Positions 1 to 9,157 of a stretch of DNA of 64,000 nt are shown piece by piece. This DNA is from Burkholderia stabilis (GTDB taxonomy: Bacteria > Pseudomonadota > Gammaproteobacteria > Burkholderiales > Burkholderiaceae). The translations under genes and the position numbers were made by a program. Location: the NCBI RefSeq assembly GCF_001742165.1, contig NZ_CP016442.1, positions 1,426,001 to 1,490,000 on the forward strand, read 5' to 3'. The notes under the pieces are model-generated. The model was not told the origin of the DNA. It was given only the letters and a program-made list of their open reading frames with translations, and did not search any database. The first letter of the stretch is position 1; the number at the start of each line of letters is the position of its first letter.

Positions 1-731
1 CGGTGCGCCGGCGCGTGCGCGTCGCCGTGTTCTCGACCGGCGACGAATTGTGCGAGCCCGGCGAACCGCTCGGCCGCGGCGCACTGTACGACAGCAATCG
101 CGGAATGCTGATCGCGATGCTCGAAAGGCTGCATGTCGACGCGATCGATCTTGGCATCGTCCGCGACGACCCGGCCGCGCTCGAAGCCGCATTGCGCGAC
201 GCCGTCGCCGCGCAGGCCGACGCGGTGATCACGTCGGGTGGCGTATCGGTCGGCGAAGCCGACTTCACGCGCGACGTGATGGCACGGCTCGGCGACGTGA
301 CGTTCGCGAGCCTCGCGCTGCGGCCCGGCCGGCCGCTTGCGTGCGGCACGCTCGCACGCGCGGCCGACGGCGCCGGTCACGCGCTGTTCTTCGGGCTGCC
401 CGGCAATCCGGTCGCGTCCGCCGTAACGTTCTACGCGATCGTGCGTCCCGCGTTGCTGACGCTCGCCGGCGCACAGGCGCTGCCGACGGCGATGTACACG
501 GCAATCAGCACGCATGCGCTGAAAACGCGTCCGGGCCGCACCGAATACCTGCGCGGCATCGCGACGCGCGCCGCCGACGGCCGCTGGCACGTCGCGCCGG
601 CCGGTTCGCAGAGCTCCGCATCGCTGAGCGGCCTCGCGGCCGCCAATTGTTTCATCGTCCTGGGTCACGATACCGCGGCGGTCGACGCGGGCACCCCGGT
701 CGACATCCTGCCGCTCGACGGCCTGATCTGA
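1..731 (+). CDS. moeA: Molybdopterin molybdenumtransferase MoeA (3' part, 5' end outside window)
   Basis: The gene enters from the left edge and is open from the first bases; 242 residues of the C-terminal part are visible. MoeA inserts molybdate into adenylylated molybdopterin, the last step of molybdenum cofactor synthesis in the cytoplasm. Visible family motifs are GDEL near residue 13 of the fragment, TSGGVSVGEADF near residue 77 (the MPT-binding loop shared with MogA) and GLPGNPVAS near residue 128. The last 75 residues fit the beta-barrel domain IV. Full-length members have about 400-430 residues, so roughly 170-190 are missing. A MogA homologue lies at 27050-27661, far from this gene. 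Confidence 0.95.
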   Translation, partial: VRRRVRVAVFSTGDELCEPGEPLGRGALYDSNRGMLIAMLERLHVDAIDLGIVRDDPAALEAALRDAVAAQADAVITSGGVSVGEADFTRDVMARLGDVTFASLALRPGRPLACGTLARAADGAGHALFFGLPGNPVASAVTFYAIVRPALLTLAGAQALPTAMYTAISTHALKTRPGRTEYLRGIATRAADGRWHVAPAGSQSSASLSGLAAANCFIVLGHDTAAVDAGTPVDILPLDGLI

Positions 732-769
732 ATTCCACTATCGGCATATCTCTACGGGGCAATCCACAC

Positions 770-1045
770 ATGAAGAAACAAATCTCGTCGATCGCCGCGG
801 GGCAGACCGCGAAAGCGTTGATCCTCGTCTACCTGACGTTCAGCGTACCGATCGTGCTGCTCGGCATTCTCGTCGCGTACATCCGCTACGGCATGGTCGA
901 ACTGAGCACGATCCTGAGCGCGCTGCTGTTGAACGCGATCCTCGGCTTCGTGCTGCTGTGGATCGCGTGCCACGCGTACAACTGGGTCGCGTCGCGCTTC
1001 GGCGGCATCGAGATCGTGCTGTCCGATCCGCCGGAGGAAGCGTGA
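770..1045 (+). CDS. Small two-helix inner-membrane protein, function unknown
   Basis: A 91-residue protein with a charged N-terminus (MKKQ) and two hydrophobic stretches at about residues 15-38 and 46-70, ending in an acidic tail (DPPEEA). I do not recognise a characterised family. It starts 38 bp after the moeA stop with GGGGC upstream of the ATG. Its stop overlaps the GTG start of the next gene (GTGA), so the two are probably translationally coupled. The position suggests co-transcription with moeA and the acetyltransferase, but no functional link is evident. Confidence 0.8.
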   Translation: MKKQISSIAAGQTAKALILVYLTFSVPIVLLGILVAYIRYGMVELSTILSALLLNAILGFVLLWIACHAYNWVASRFGGIEIVLSDPPEEA

Positions 1046-1527
1046 GCGACACGCCGTTGATCCGCTCGGCCGAAGCGCGCGACGTCGGCGCGATCCTCGC
1101 GCTGATGCGCGAGCTGGCCGAATTCGAGAAGCTCACGCACCTGTTCGTCGCGAGCGAAGCGGATCTCGCCGACGCGCTGTTCGGTGAACGGCCCGCTGCC
1201 GAAGCGCTCGTCGCCGAACGCGACGGCGCAATCGTTGCGTATGCGCTGTTCTTCCACAACTATTCGACGTTCCTCGGCCGTCGCGGCCTCTATCTCGAGG
1301 ATCTGTACGTGCAGCCGTCGCAGCGCGGCACCGGCCTGGGCACCGCGATGCTGCGCCACCTCGCGGCACGGGCCGTCGAGCGCGGTTGCGCGCGCTTCGA
1401 ATGGACGGTGCTCGACTGGAACCAGCCCGCGATCGATTTTTACGAGAAGATGGGCGCGACCGTGCTGCCCGAATGGCGCATTGTTCGCGTGACGGACGAC
1501 GCGCTGGACGCGCTCGCCGGACAGTAA
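1042..1527 (+). CDS. GNAT family N-acetyltransferase (diamine-acetyltransferase-like)
   Basis: A 161-residue single-domain GNAT protein. It carries the acetyl-CoA binding signature QPSQRGTGLGTAML around residues 92-106, then WTVLDWNQPAIDFYEKMGA near residues 125-143, the pattern seen in spermidine/spermine- and thialysine-type acetyltransferases. The substrate is not shown by sequence. The GTG start overlaps the upstream stop codon by 4 bp (GTGA), which fixes the start and implies coupling. An intrinsic terminator follows 20 bp after the stop. Specific amine substrates are inference only. Confidence 0.85.
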   Translation: MSDTPLIRSAEARDVGAILALMRELAEFEKLTHLFVASEADLADALFGERPAAEALVAERDGAIVAYALFFHNYSTFLGRRGLYLEDLYVQPSQRGTGLGTAMLRHLAARAVERGCARFEWTVLDWNQPAIDFYEKMGATVLPEWRIVRVTDDALDALAGQ

Positions 1528-1546
1528 GCGCAAGTCGATCGCTGCA

Positions 1547-1582
1547 AAAGAAAACGGGCGCCAAGGCGCCCGCTTTCTTTTC
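1547..1582. terminator. Bidirectional intrinsic terminator
   Basis: GGGCGCC/GGCGCCC stem-loop flanked by an A-rich tract on the left and a T-rich tract on the right, between the converging acetyltransferase and rmuC genes. It can serve both strands. Confidence 0.8.
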
Positions 1583-1603
1583 TGCCGGTTTCAACGACGC
1601 GCG

Positions 1604-3082
1604 TCACGCGTCGTCCGCATCGGCGCCGTCGTTACCTTCCGCCCCGAGCAGCCCGGCCGCCGTATCGCCCGGCAGCGCCTCGACCTGCTTCAGCTTGCGG
1701 CTCATCACGCGCGTACGCTGCTCGGCGGACTCGATCGAGCGTGTGACCGTTTCGAGCTGCGCCTTCGTACGCGCGAGCACGTCGCCGAACTTGCCGAACT
1801 CCGTTTTGACTGCGCCGAGCACCTGCCACACCTCGCTCGACCGCTGTTCGATCGCAAGCGTGCGGAACCCCATCTGCAGGCTGTTCAGCAGCGCGGTGAG
1901 CGTCGTCGGCCCGGCGACCGTCACGCGATAGTCGCGCTGCAGCAAGTCGGTCAGCCCCGGGCGGCGCAGGATCTCCGCGTAGAGCCCCTCGGTCGGCAGG
2001 AACAGCAGCGCGAAATCGGTCGTGTGCGGCGGCGACACGTACTTCTCGGCGATCGTGCGCGCCTCCAGCCGAACGCGCGCTTCGAGCGCGCGGGCCGCCT
2101 CCTCGACCGCCGCCGCGTCGGCGCGCTCCTGCGCGTCGATCAGCCGTTCGTAATCCTCGCGCGGGAATTTCGCGTCGATCGGCAACCACACGGGCAGCGC
2201 GTCGCGCGTGCCGGCATCGCGGCCCGGCAGCCGGATCGCGAACTCGACGCGCTCGGTACTTTTCGGCACCGTCGCGACGTTCTTCGCGTACTGGTCGGGC
2301 GTCAGCATCTGTTCGAGCAGTGCCTCGAGCTGCACTTCACCCCAGGTGCCGCGCGTCTTCACGTTCGTCAGCACCTTCTTCAGATCGCCGACGCCCGCCG
2401 CCAGCGTCTGCATCTCGCCGAGCCCGCGATGGACCTGTTCGAGCCGGTCCGACACGAGCTTGAACGATTCGCCGAGCCGCTGCTCGAGCGTCGCGTGCAG
2501 TTTCTCGTCGACCGTGCGGCGCATCTCCTCGAGCTTCGCCGCGTTGTTGGTCTCGATTTCCTTCAGCCGCTGTTCGAGCGTCGCACGCACCTCGCCGATC
2601 CGGCGATCGTTCGCCTCGGTCAGTTGCGTAAGCTGCCGGTTCAAGGTGTCGCCGAACAGCCTGAGCGCGCCCGTCTGCTCCTCGCGCGCCTGCTGCGCCT
2701 GGCGCTGCACACTCTCGCGCATCGCATCGAACTGCTGCGCATTGCCGGCGACGAGCTTGCCGAGCTGCTGCGCGAACCCCTCGATCTGGTTGTTCTGCAC
2801 GGTCGCCACGCTCGTCAGTTGCGCGGCGAGCGTCTGCTGAAGCTGCGTGAAGCTGCCGGCCAGCTCGGTACGCGACCCGCGCGCGTTCTCGACGATCTCG
2901 CCGCGCAGTTCGCGCTCGAGCCGCTCGACCGCGCGCGCCTGCGCATGCGCGGCGTCCTCGATCTGGTCGCCGAGCACCGCCGCATCGTCGTGGCGGCCTC
3001 CGCCACGCACGATCGCGACGATCGCCACCGCGAGCGCGACGGCCAGTACGACGACCGCCGCAAGCAACAACGTCATCGTCAT
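1604..3082 (-). CDS. rmuC: DNA recombination protein RmuC
   Basis: A 492-residue protein with one N-terminal membrane segment (about residues 3-25), a long coiled-coil region rich in Gln/Glu/Arg (about residues 40-240), and the conserved RmuC domain from about residue 240. The domain is recognised by GTWGEVQLEALLEQMLTPDQY and a PIDAKFPREDYERL segment typical of the PD-(D/E)XK-like nuclease core. RmuC limits inversions and recombination at short inverted repeats. Its start overlaps the stop of the upstream dehydrogenase by 4 bp (ATGA), so the two are an operon. Length agrees with the family. Confidence 0.93.
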   Translation of the reverse strand: MTMTLLLAAVVVLAVALAVAIVAIVRGGGRHDDAAVLGDQIEDAAHAQARAVERLERELRGEIVENARGSRTELAGSFTQLQQTLAAQLTSVATVQNNQIEGFAQQLGKLVAGNAQQFDAMRESVQRQAQQAREEQTGALRLFGDTLNRQLTQLTEANDRRIGEVRATLEQRLKEIETNNAAKLEEMRRTVDEKLHATLEQRLGESFKLVSDRLEQVHRGLGEMQTLAAGVGDLKKVLTNVKTRGTWGEVQLEALLEQMLTPDQYAKNVATVPKSTERVEFAIRLPGRDAGTRDALPVWLPIDAKFPREDYERLIDAQERADAAAVEEAARALEARVRLEARTIAEKYVSPPHTTDFALLFLPTEGLYAEILRRPGLTDLLQRDYRVTVAGPTTLTALLNSLQMGFRTLAIEQRSSEVWQVLGAVKTEFGKFGDVLARTKAQLETVTRSIESAEQRTRVMSRKLKQVEALPGDTAAGLLGAEGNDGADADDA

Positions 3083-4074
3083 GCGCGCGGCTTCCCGATC
3101 ACGTCAGGATTGATCGGATTCGGCGGCTGCCCTGCGCGCGGCCCCTCGCCCAACGCGGCGATCAGGTTGTCGGCAGCGAGGTTCGCCATCGCGCGGCGCG
3201 TCTTTTCGGTCGCGCTCGCGATATGCGGCGTCAGCACCACGTTTGGCACCTCGAGCAGCGCCGGATGCACGGTCGGCTCGCCTTCGTATACGTCGAGGCC
3301 GGCCGCGGCGATCGTCCCGTCGCGCAGCGCAACGGCCAGCGCCGCATCATCGACGATCCCCCCGCGCGCGATGTTGGTCAGCGTCGCGGTGGGCTTCATC
3401 TTCGCGAGTTCGGCCGCGCCGATCGTGTGATGGTTCTCCTTCGTGTACGGCAGCACGAGCACGACATGATCGGCGCGCGCGAGCAGCGCATCCTTCGACA
3501 CGTATTCGGCATTCAGATCGGCCTCGATCTCGGACGCGACCCGCGACCGGTTGTGATAGATCACCTGCATCCCGAAGCCGCGCGCACGACGCGCGAGCGC
3601 CTGACCGATACGGCCCATCCCGATGACGCCGAGCGTCGAGCCATAGATGTCGGAGCCGAGGAACCCGTCGTACGCCCACTTCTGCCAGTGCCCGGCACGC
3701 AGCCAGTGCTCGGATTCGGCAATCCGGCGCGCGGCGGCCATCATCAGCGCCCAGCCGAAATCGGCGGTCGACTCGTTCAGCACGTCGGGCGTGTTGGTAC
3801 CCAGCACGTTCGCCGCGTTGAACGCGGCCATGTCGAAGTTGTTGTAGCCGACCGCCATGTTCGCCACGACACGCAAACGCGGCGCGGCCGCGAGCGCCGC
3901 CGCGCCGACCGGGTCGCCCGCCGTCAGCGCGCCGTCCTTGTCGGCCAGACGCGCGGCGAGCGCGTCGGCGGTCAGTGCGTCGCCATTGTTCCAATCGACT
4001 TCGAAATACTGCTTGAGCCGTTCGATCACGTCCGGAAAGATCGGACGCGCGACCAGAATCTTCTGCATCGCCAT
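3079..4074 (-). CDS. D-2-hydroxyacid dehydrogenase (glyoxylate/hydroxypyruvate reductase type)
   Basis: A 331-residue NAD(P)-dependent D-isomer-specific 2-hydroxyacid dehydrogenase. The nucleotide-binding loop is GMGRIGQALARRARGFGM near residues 155-172. The catalytic Arg lies in NIARGG, the Glu in DVYEGEP and the His in LTPHIAS. The N-terminus (PDVIERL, GYNNFD) resembles bacterial glyoxylate and glycerate dehydrogenases, so reduction of glyoxylate or hydroxypyruvate is likely, but sequence alone does not settle the substrate. It is the first gene of a two-gene unit with rmuC. Confidence 0.88.
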   Translation of the reverse strand: MAMQKILVARPIFPDVIERLKQYFEVDWNNGDALTADALAARLADKDGALTAGDPVGAAALAAAPRLRVVANMAVGYNNFDMAAFNAANVLGTNTPDVLNESTADFGWALMMAAARRIAESEHWLRAGHWQKWAYDGFLGSDIYGSTLGVIGMGRIGQALARRARGFGMQVIYHNRSRVASEIEADLNAEYVSKDALLARADHVVLVLPYTKENHHTIGAAELAKMKPTATLTNIARGGIVDDAALAVALRDGTIAAAGLDVYEGEPTVHPALLEVPNVVLTPHIASATEKTRRAMANLAADNLIAALGEGPRAGQPPNPINPDVIGKPRA

Positions 4075-4149
4075 CTCCGCATGCAGCAGGCCCGTCGCGG
4101 CGCGCCGTGCGCCGCCGCGATCGCCCGCGCGAGGTTGAAAAACGTCAGC

Positions 4150-5580
4150 TTACGCCGGGAAGAATATCCACGACGTCAGCAGGAACACGGGTATCAGGAT
4201 CACGAGCGCCCAGCCGAGATACGCGAAGAAGCTCGGCATCTTCACGCCGCGCGATTCGGCGATCGCCTTCACCATGAAGTTCGGCGCGTTACCGATATAG
4301 CTGTTCGCACCCATGAACACCGCACCCGCGGAAATCGCGGCGAGCGTCGACGCGCCCGTGGTCATCAGCGACTGCGCATCGCCGCCCGCGAGGTTGAAGA
4401 ACACGAGATAGGTCGGCGCGTTGTCGAGGAACGACGACAGCAGGCCCGTCGCCCAGAAATACATCGCGTCGATCGGCTTGCCGTCCGGGCCCGTGACGAG
4501 ATGGACGATCTGCGCGAACGAACCGTCCGCGCCCGCGCGCAGGATCACGATCACCGGCGCGATCGTCACGAAGATTCCCGCGAACAGCTTCGCGACCTCC
4601 TCGATCGGCGCCCAGTTGAACGCGTTGCCTTCACGCGCGGAACGCGGCGTCAGCGCAAGCGACGCGAGCGTGACGACCACGAGCGCGACGTCGCGCGCGA
4701 GATTCTGCAGCGCGACGTGCGTGCCCCAGACGTCGAACGTGATACCCGGCTTCCAGATGCCGCTCATCAGCACGAGCGCGACGACGACCGCGAGCAGCAC
4801 GAAGTTGATCTTGCCGTCGATCGACAGCACCGCGCCGTCCGGCGTCGGGTCGAGCGCGGCCGGCCGCTCCTCGCCGCCCTTCCGGTAGAAGTACGTATCG
4901 AGCGCGAAGAACAGCGCCAGCAGCACGACGCAGATGAACAGCATCGGCAGTGCGAGATGCGTGGTCGTCCAGAAGAAGCTCACGCCATTCAGGAAGCCGA
5001 GGAACAGCGGCGGATCGCCGAGCGGCGACAGCGAACCACCCGCGTTCGCGACGAGGAAGATGAAGAAGATCACGACATGCACGACATGCTTGCGATTGTC
5101 GTTGGCGCGCAGCAGCGGCCGGATCAGCAGCATCGCGGCGCCCGTCGTGCCCATCACGCTCGCGAGCAGCGTGCCGAGCGCGAGGATCGAGGTATTGAGC
5201 TTCGGCGATCCGTGCAGGTTGCCGTTCACGCAGATGCCGCCCGCCACCGTATAGAGCGCGGTGAGCAGCACGATGAACGGAATGTATTCCTCGAGCAGCG
5301 CGTGCACGAGCGTGCCGAACGCGGTGCCCGCGCCGAACGCGAACGCGAACGGGATCAGGAACACGACCGCCCACCCGGCCGCGATCTTGCCGAAGTGGTG
5401 ATGCCAGAACACCGGAGCGACGAGCGGGAACAGTGCGATGGACAGCAGGATCCCGGCAAACGGGATACCCCAGAGGGCAGACAGCGTGGCACCGTCGAGC
5501 GTTGCGGCCGATGCAAGCGCGGGAGCGGCGCCAAGCGCGACTCCCGACGCCATGCCCGCCCAGGCGGCATGTCGTTTCAT
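4150..5580 (-). CDS. Sodium:proton antiporter of the NhaD/ArsB (ion transporter) superfamily
   Basis: A 476-residue polytopic membrane protein with a cleavable-looking N-terminal leader (positive start, then APALASAA) and about 11-12 hydrophobic segments. The segment SPLGDPPLFLGFL and the later DNAPTYLVFFN and GANSYIGNAPNF are the paired re-entrant motifs of the NhaD/citrate-transporter fold. Annotated relatives are Na+/H+ antiporters. It lies 43 bp downstream of the LutC-like gene on the same strand and is probably co-transcribed with it. The exact cation or anion cannot be told from sequence. Confidence 0.85.
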   Translation of the reverse strand: MKRHAAWAGMASGVALGAAPALASAATLDGATLSALWGIPFAGILLSIALFPLVAPVFWHHHFGKIAAGWAVVFLIPFAFAFGAGTAFGTLVHALLEEYIPFIVLLTALYTVAGGICVNGNLHGSPKLNTSILALGTLLASVMGTTGAAMLLIRPLLRANDNRKHVVHVVIFFIFLVANAGGSLSPLGDPPLFLGFLNGVSFFWTTTHLALPMLFICVVLLALFFALDTYFYRKGGEERPAALDPTPDGAVLSIDGKINFVLLAVVVALVLMSGIWKPGITFDVWGTHVALQNLARDVALVVVTLASLALTPRSAREGNAFNWAPIEEVAKLFAGIFVTIAPVIVILRAGADGSFAQIVHLVTGPDGKPIDAMYFWATGLLSSFLDNAPTYLVFFNLAGGDAQSLMTTGASTLAAISAGAVFMGANSYIGNAPNFMVKAIAESRGVKMPSFFAYLGWALVILIPVFLLTSWIFFPA

Positions 5581-5623
5581 GCAGAACTTCCTTGTTCGAG
5601 TGGTAGTGGATACGGCGGGCGCG

Positions 5624-6286
5624 TCATGCGCCCCGTACGACGATCACGTGCACGCGGTACGGGCCGTGCGCGCCCAATACGATGGTTTGCTCGATGTCGC
5701 CCGTGCGCGACGGGCCCGACACGAAATTGACCGCGCGCGGCAATTCGCCACGCTCCGCGCGGATTAGCGCGAACGCGTCTTCATGACCGGCGACGATCCG
5801 CGAGGCGGGCACGATTGCGATGTGCGTCTCCGGCAACAGGCCGGCCGACGCGTAGGTGTCGGGGCCGGACAGCAGCACCAGCGAACCCGTTTCGGCCGTC
5901 GCGCAAAAGCAGCCCGTGAGGCCGACGAGATCGCCGTCGCGCGGCTTGCGGCATTCGACCGACAGGCCTGCGCCTGCCCAGTCGAGATCGGCCAGCGTGC
6001 GCCAGGCGACGGCCTGCGCGGGCAGGCCATGAGCGGAAAGATAGCGGGCGGCGGCGGCCGGTGCATCGGCGAGCGTCGCGACTTCGTCGACGGTCGTCGA
6101 CAGGCGCGCCGCTTCGTCGACGAATGCGGCGACGAGATCGGCCGGCGCCGGCGGGCGCGGGCCCTGCGGATGACGCGCGAGATAGTCGGCGACGCCGTCG
6201 CGCTCCGCTGCATCGGGTTCGGCCGCGCGCCCCTGCGCCGCGCGAATGCGCGCGAGGATCTGGCGACGGGCAGCGGAAGTGTCCAT
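5624..6286 (-). CDS. lutC: LutC/YkgG family protein (lactate utilization protein C-like)
   Basis: A 220-residue LUD-domain (DUF162) protein, the family of LutC, a subunit of the LutABC L-lactate oxidation complex. The N-terminus MDTSAARRQILARIRAA and the segment GCFCATAETGSLVLLSGPDT are typical. An in-frame upstream start exists at 6346, but the MDTS start matches the family length and lies close to the end of pncB, so I prefer it. No lutA or lutB is adjacent. The neighbours are pncB and an antiporter, so a role in lactate use is only inferred from the family. Confidence 0.85.
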   Translation of the reverse strand: MDTSAARRQILARIRAAQGRAAEPDAAERDGVADYLARHPQGPRPPAPADLVAAFVDEAARLSTTVDEVATLADAPAAAARYLSAHGLPAQAVAWRTLADLDWAGAGLSVECRKPRDGDLVGLTGCFCATAETGSLVLLSGPDTYASAGLLPETHIAIVPASRIVAGHEDAFALIRAERGELPRAVNFVSGPSRTGDIEQTIVLGAHGPYRVHVIVVRGA

Positions 6287-6374
6287 GAACGGTCCTCGTG
6301 ACGTTGGCGGGCGATACCGTCGGATTATACCGGCCGCCCTCGCCACGACGCAGCTTTGGCCGTTCGGCCGACGC

Positions 6375-7574
6375 TCACTTCGACGCGTTTTCCTCGACCG
6401 GCTGCGCGATGCCGAACACCTGGCGCAAGTACGCGAGATACGCCTTGTCGTCGCACATGCTCTTGCCCGGCGAATCCGACAGCTTCGCGACCGGCTGGCC
6501 GTTGCAGCGGACCATCTTGATCACGATCTGCAGCGGCACGTAGCCGAGATCGTTGGTGAGGTTCGTGCCGACGCCGAACGCGAGCTTGCAGCGGCCGCGG
6601 AATCGTTCGTACAGCTGCATGACCTTCGGGATGTCGAGCGCGTCCGAGAACACGAGCACCTTGGTGCGCGGGTCGCAGCGGTTCGCCTCGTAATGGCGCA
6701 GCATCCGCTCGCCCCATTCGAACGGATCGCCCGAATCGTGGCGCGCGCCGTCGAACAACTTGCAGAAGTACATGTCGAAGTCGTTCAGGAACGCGTCCAT
6801 CCCGTAGACGTCCGACAGCGCGATCCCGAGGTCGCCGCGGTATTCCTTCGCCCACATCTCGAAGCCGTAGATCTGCGAGTCGCGCAGCCGCGGGCCGAGC
6901 GCCTGGCACGCCTGCAGGTACTCGTGAGCCATCGTGCCGAGCGGCGTGATGTCGTGCTTCATTGCGTACAGCACGTTGCTCGTGCCCGCGAACTGCGGGC
7001 CGAGGCCGTCGCGCAGCGTGAGCGCGACTTCCTCGTGCCAGACCTTCGAGAAGCGCCGTCGCGTGCCGTAGTCGGCGATCTTGCAGTCGGCGAACTCGGG
7101 TTTCGCGCCGAGTAGCGCGATCTTCTCGCGCAGCCGTTCGCGGCCTTCGCGATAGTCGGGCTCGCGCTGCGTGTTGCGGAAATAGACTTCGTTGACGATC
7201 GCGAGCACCGGGATCTCGAACAGGATCGTGTGCAGCCACGGCCCCTTGATCTCGATGTCGATCTCGCCGCTGCCCTTCGGCGACGGGGTGATCGAAATGT
7301 ACTTCTCGTTCAGGTGGAACAGCGCGAGGAAGTCGACGAAATCGCTCTTGATGAAGCGCATCCGCCGCAGGTAGTCGAGCTCGACGTCGGAAAAGCGCAG
7401 CGCGCACAGGCCGCGCACCTCGTCGCGAATCTCGTCGATGTACGGCACGAGATCGACGCCGGGCGTGCGGCACTTGAAACGGTATTCGGCGTTTGCGGCC
7501 GGGAAATGATGCAGGACGACCTGCATCATCGTGAATTTGTAGAGATCCGTGTCGAGCAGCGAAGTGATGATCAT
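6375..7574 (-). CDS. pncB: Nicotinate phosphoribosyltransferase PncB
   Basis: A 399-residue enzyme that makes nicotinate mononucleotide from nicotinate and PRPP with ATP hydrolysis, entering the NAD salvage pathway. The N-terminus [18 protein letters not shown] is the classical start of bacterial Pnc[18 protein letters not shown] and [22 protein letters not shown] near the C-terminus carry the phosphoribosyl-binding residues. The frame stays open upstream to 7718, but that part lacks family similarity. Length equals known members. Confidence 0.96.
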   Translation of the reverse strand: MIITSLLDTDLYKFTMMQVVLHHFPAANAEYRFKCRTPGVDLVPYIDEIRDEVRGLCALRFSDVELDYLRRMRFIKSDFVDFLALFHLNEKYISITPSPKGSGEIDIEIKGPWLHTILFEIPVLAIVNEVYFRNTQREPDYREGRERLREKIALLGAKPEFADCKIADYGTRRRFSKVWHEEVALTLRDGLGPQFAGTSNVLYAMKHDITPLGTMAHEYLQACQALGPRLRDSQIYGFEMWAKEYRGDLGIALSDVYGMDAFLNDFDMYFCKLFDGARHDSGDPFEWGERMLRHYEANRCDPRTKVLVFSDALDIPKVMQLYERFRGRCKLAFGVGTNLTNDLGYVPLQIVIKMVRCNGQPVAKLSDSPGKSMCDDKAYLAYLRQVFGIAQPVEENASK

Positions 7575-7842
7575 ATGATTACGGCACCGCCAATATCGTG
7601 ACAGGGCCCCGGCGCACCGCGCGCCGCCCGGTCTGTCGGCCATGTTACCCGAATGCGTGCCCGACCATCGCGAAACCGCGCACCGCCCTGCTCCCGTCGC
7701 GCCCTCGGCTGCCCCCATAAACTAATCACGAAACGATATAAGCCGGATAGCCGACCACGCCATGCGGGTTTTGCGCTTCAGTTACAATGCCGCTTTTGGC
7801 GCAAACGCCACCCCATATATACCGCCAAGCAGGAGCGTTTTA

Positions 7843-8166
7843 ATGACTCACGTTGTGACCGAAGGCTGCATCAAGTGCAAATACACGGATTGCGTGGATG
7901 TGTGCCCGGTGGATTGCTTCCGTGAAGGTCCCAACTTTCTCGCCATCGATCCGGACGAATGCATCGACTGCGCCGTGTGCGTCGCCGAGTGCCCGACCAA
8001 TGCGATCTATGCCGAAGAAGACGTTCCGGGCGACCAGCAGCAGTTCACCGAGCTGAACGCCGAGCTGGCAAAGGGCTGGCCGTCGATCACGAAGACCAAG
8101 CCGGCACCGGCCGACGCGGACGAGTGGAAGGACGTGCAGGACAAGCTGCACCTGCTCGAGCGCTGA
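7843..8166 (+). CDS. fdxA: Seven-iron ferredoxin FdxA
   Basis: A 107-residue 7Fe ferredoxin. The first cluster motif [18 protein letters not shown] and the second [19 protein letters not shown] give one [3Fe-4S] and one [4Fe-4S] site, followed by the conserved C-terminal extension with GWPSITKTK. It is a cytoplasmic low-potential electron carrier. AGGAG lies 8 bp upstream of the ATG. It stands alone between pncB (divergent) and the tRNA-Asn pair; the 268-bp gap to pncB holds no other gene I can support. Confidence 0.96.
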   Translation: MTHVVTEGCIKCKYTDCVDVCPVDCFREGPNFLAIDPDECIDCAVCVAECPTNAIYAEEDVPGDQQQFTELNAELAKGWPSITKTKPAPADADEWKDVQDKLHLLER

Positions 8167-8212
8167 TCGCGCGGTGGCTGCAAAATTTTTTGTGTGCCGC
8201 AGCCCAAAAGTA

Positions 8213-8241
8213 TTGACAGGTTAGCGAACGCTCCTTAAAAT
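8213..8241 (+). promoter_or_regulatory. Sigma-70 promoter of the tRNA-Asn genes
   Basis: Perfect -35 TTGACA (8213-8218), a 17-bp spacer and -10 TAAAAT (8236-8241). The -10 ends 26 bp before the first tRNA, the usual distance for a stable-RNA promoter. Confidence 0.85.
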
Positions 8242-8267
8242 CTCGTTTCTCTGCTGTTGTTGTTTGT

Positions 8268-8343
8268 TCCCCGATAGCTCAGTCGGTAGAGCGCCGGACT
8301 GTTAATCCGTAGGTCCCTGGTTCGAGCCCAGGTCGGGGAGCCA
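8268..8343 (+). tRNA. tRNA-Asn (GTT), copy 1
   Basis: A 76-nt cloverleaf with acceptor arm TCCCCGA/TCGGGGA, D-arm GCTC..GAGC, anticodon loop CTGTTAA with GTT at 8301-8303, T-arm GGTTCGAGCCC and encoded CCA. It is preceded by a consensus promoter and followed by a hairpin with a T6 run. Confidence 0.97.
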
Positions 8344-8355
8344 AAAACACAAAGG

Positions 8356-8380
8356 CCCGTTGAAAGTGAACGGGTTTTTT
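8356..8380 (+). terminator. Intrinsic terminator after tRNA-Asn copy 1
   Basis: CCCGTT/AACGGG stem with a 7-nt loop, followed by six T. It lies between the two tRNA copies, so copy 2 depends either on read-through or on an unseen promoter. Confidence 0.75.
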
Positions 8381-8414
8381 GTTGGAAACAAAACACGCAG
8401 ATGTACCGATTTAT

Positions 8415-8490
8415 TCCCCGATAGCTCAGTCGGTAGAGCGCCGGACTGTTAATCCGTAGGTCCCTGGTTCGAGCCCAGGTCGGGGAGCCA
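8415..8490 (+). tRNA. tRNA-Asn (GTT), copy 2
   Basis: Identical over all 76 nt to the copy at 8268-8343, including CCA, and 147 bp downstream of it. No consensus promoter is visible in the 71-bp spacer. The pair looks like a tandem duplication that includes a terminator-like hairpin. Confidence 0.97.
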
Positions 8491-8500
8491 GACAATGAAA

Positions 8501-8530
8501 GGCCCGTCATTCGACGGGCCTTTTGTTTTT
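8501..8530 (+). terminator. Intrinsic terminator after tRNA-Asn copy 2
   Basis: GGCCCGTC/GACGGGCC stem with a 4-nt loop, followed by TTTTGTTTTT. Confidence 0.85.
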
Positions 8531-8610
8531 CCGGCCGCCCTTTCGCTTTCTCGTGGCCCGGTTCCGCGCATGCTAGAGTTTCCGTCCCGCATTCGCATCC
8601 GGCTCCATCG

Positions 8611-9096
8611 ATGAAGCACCGCCTCCTCTCTGCTGCCCCGCTCGCCCTCCTGCTCTCCGCCGTCGCCGCGGCCCCGCTCGCGCACGCGGAGGAAGTCGGC
8701 AGCGTCAACACCCATTTCCGCGTGACGGGCTCCGACCGCGTGGTCGTCGAAGCGTATGACGATCCGCTCGTCCAGGGCGTGACCTGCTACGTGTCGCGCG
8801 CCCGCACGGGCGGGATCAAGGGCACGCTCGGCGTCGCCGAGGATCCGAGCGAAGCGTCGATCGCGTGCCGTCAGGTCGGCCCGATCACGTTCAAGGAACC
8901 GCTCAAGCAGCAGACCGACGTGTTCAGCGAGCGCATGTCGTTCATCTTCAAGACACTGCACGTCGTGCGCGTGGTCGACAAGAAACGCAACGCGCTCGTC
9001 TACCTGACCTACAGCGACCGTATCGTCAGCGGCAGCCCGAAGAACGCCGTCACCGCAGTGCCGATGCCGGCCGGTACGACGATTCCGGTCAAGTAA
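8611..9096 (+). CDS. creA: CreA family periplasmic protein
   Basis: A 161-residue protein with a Sec signal peptide (cleavage likely after PLAHA near residue 26). The mature part has the CreA hallmarks [15 protein letters not shown] and [13 protein letters not shown]. CreA is a conserved periplasmic protein of unknown biochemical role, named for its place before creBCD in E. coli; no creB, creC or creD is nearby here. The two conserved Cys (in VTCY and IACR) may pair in the periplasm. Confidence 0.92.
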   Translation: MKHRLLSAAPLALLLSAVAAAPLAHAEEVGSVNTHFRVTGSDRVVVEAYDDPLVQGVTCYVSRARTGGIKGTLGVAEDPSEASIACRQVGPITFKEPLKQQTDVFSERMSFIFKTLHVVRVVDKKRNALVYLTYSDRIVSGSPKNAVTAVPMPAGTTIPVK

Positions 9097-9157
9097 AGCC
9101 CGCGCCTGTCGGGCGCGCGAGCGATACACTGTCGGTTCGACCGCTCCGCGCCCGATC

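Noticed and set aside
3223..5730. Open frame of over 800 codons opposite the dehydrogenase and antiporter genes
   Set aside because: Antisense shadow; Arg/His/Asp-rich composition typical of a codon-position artefact.
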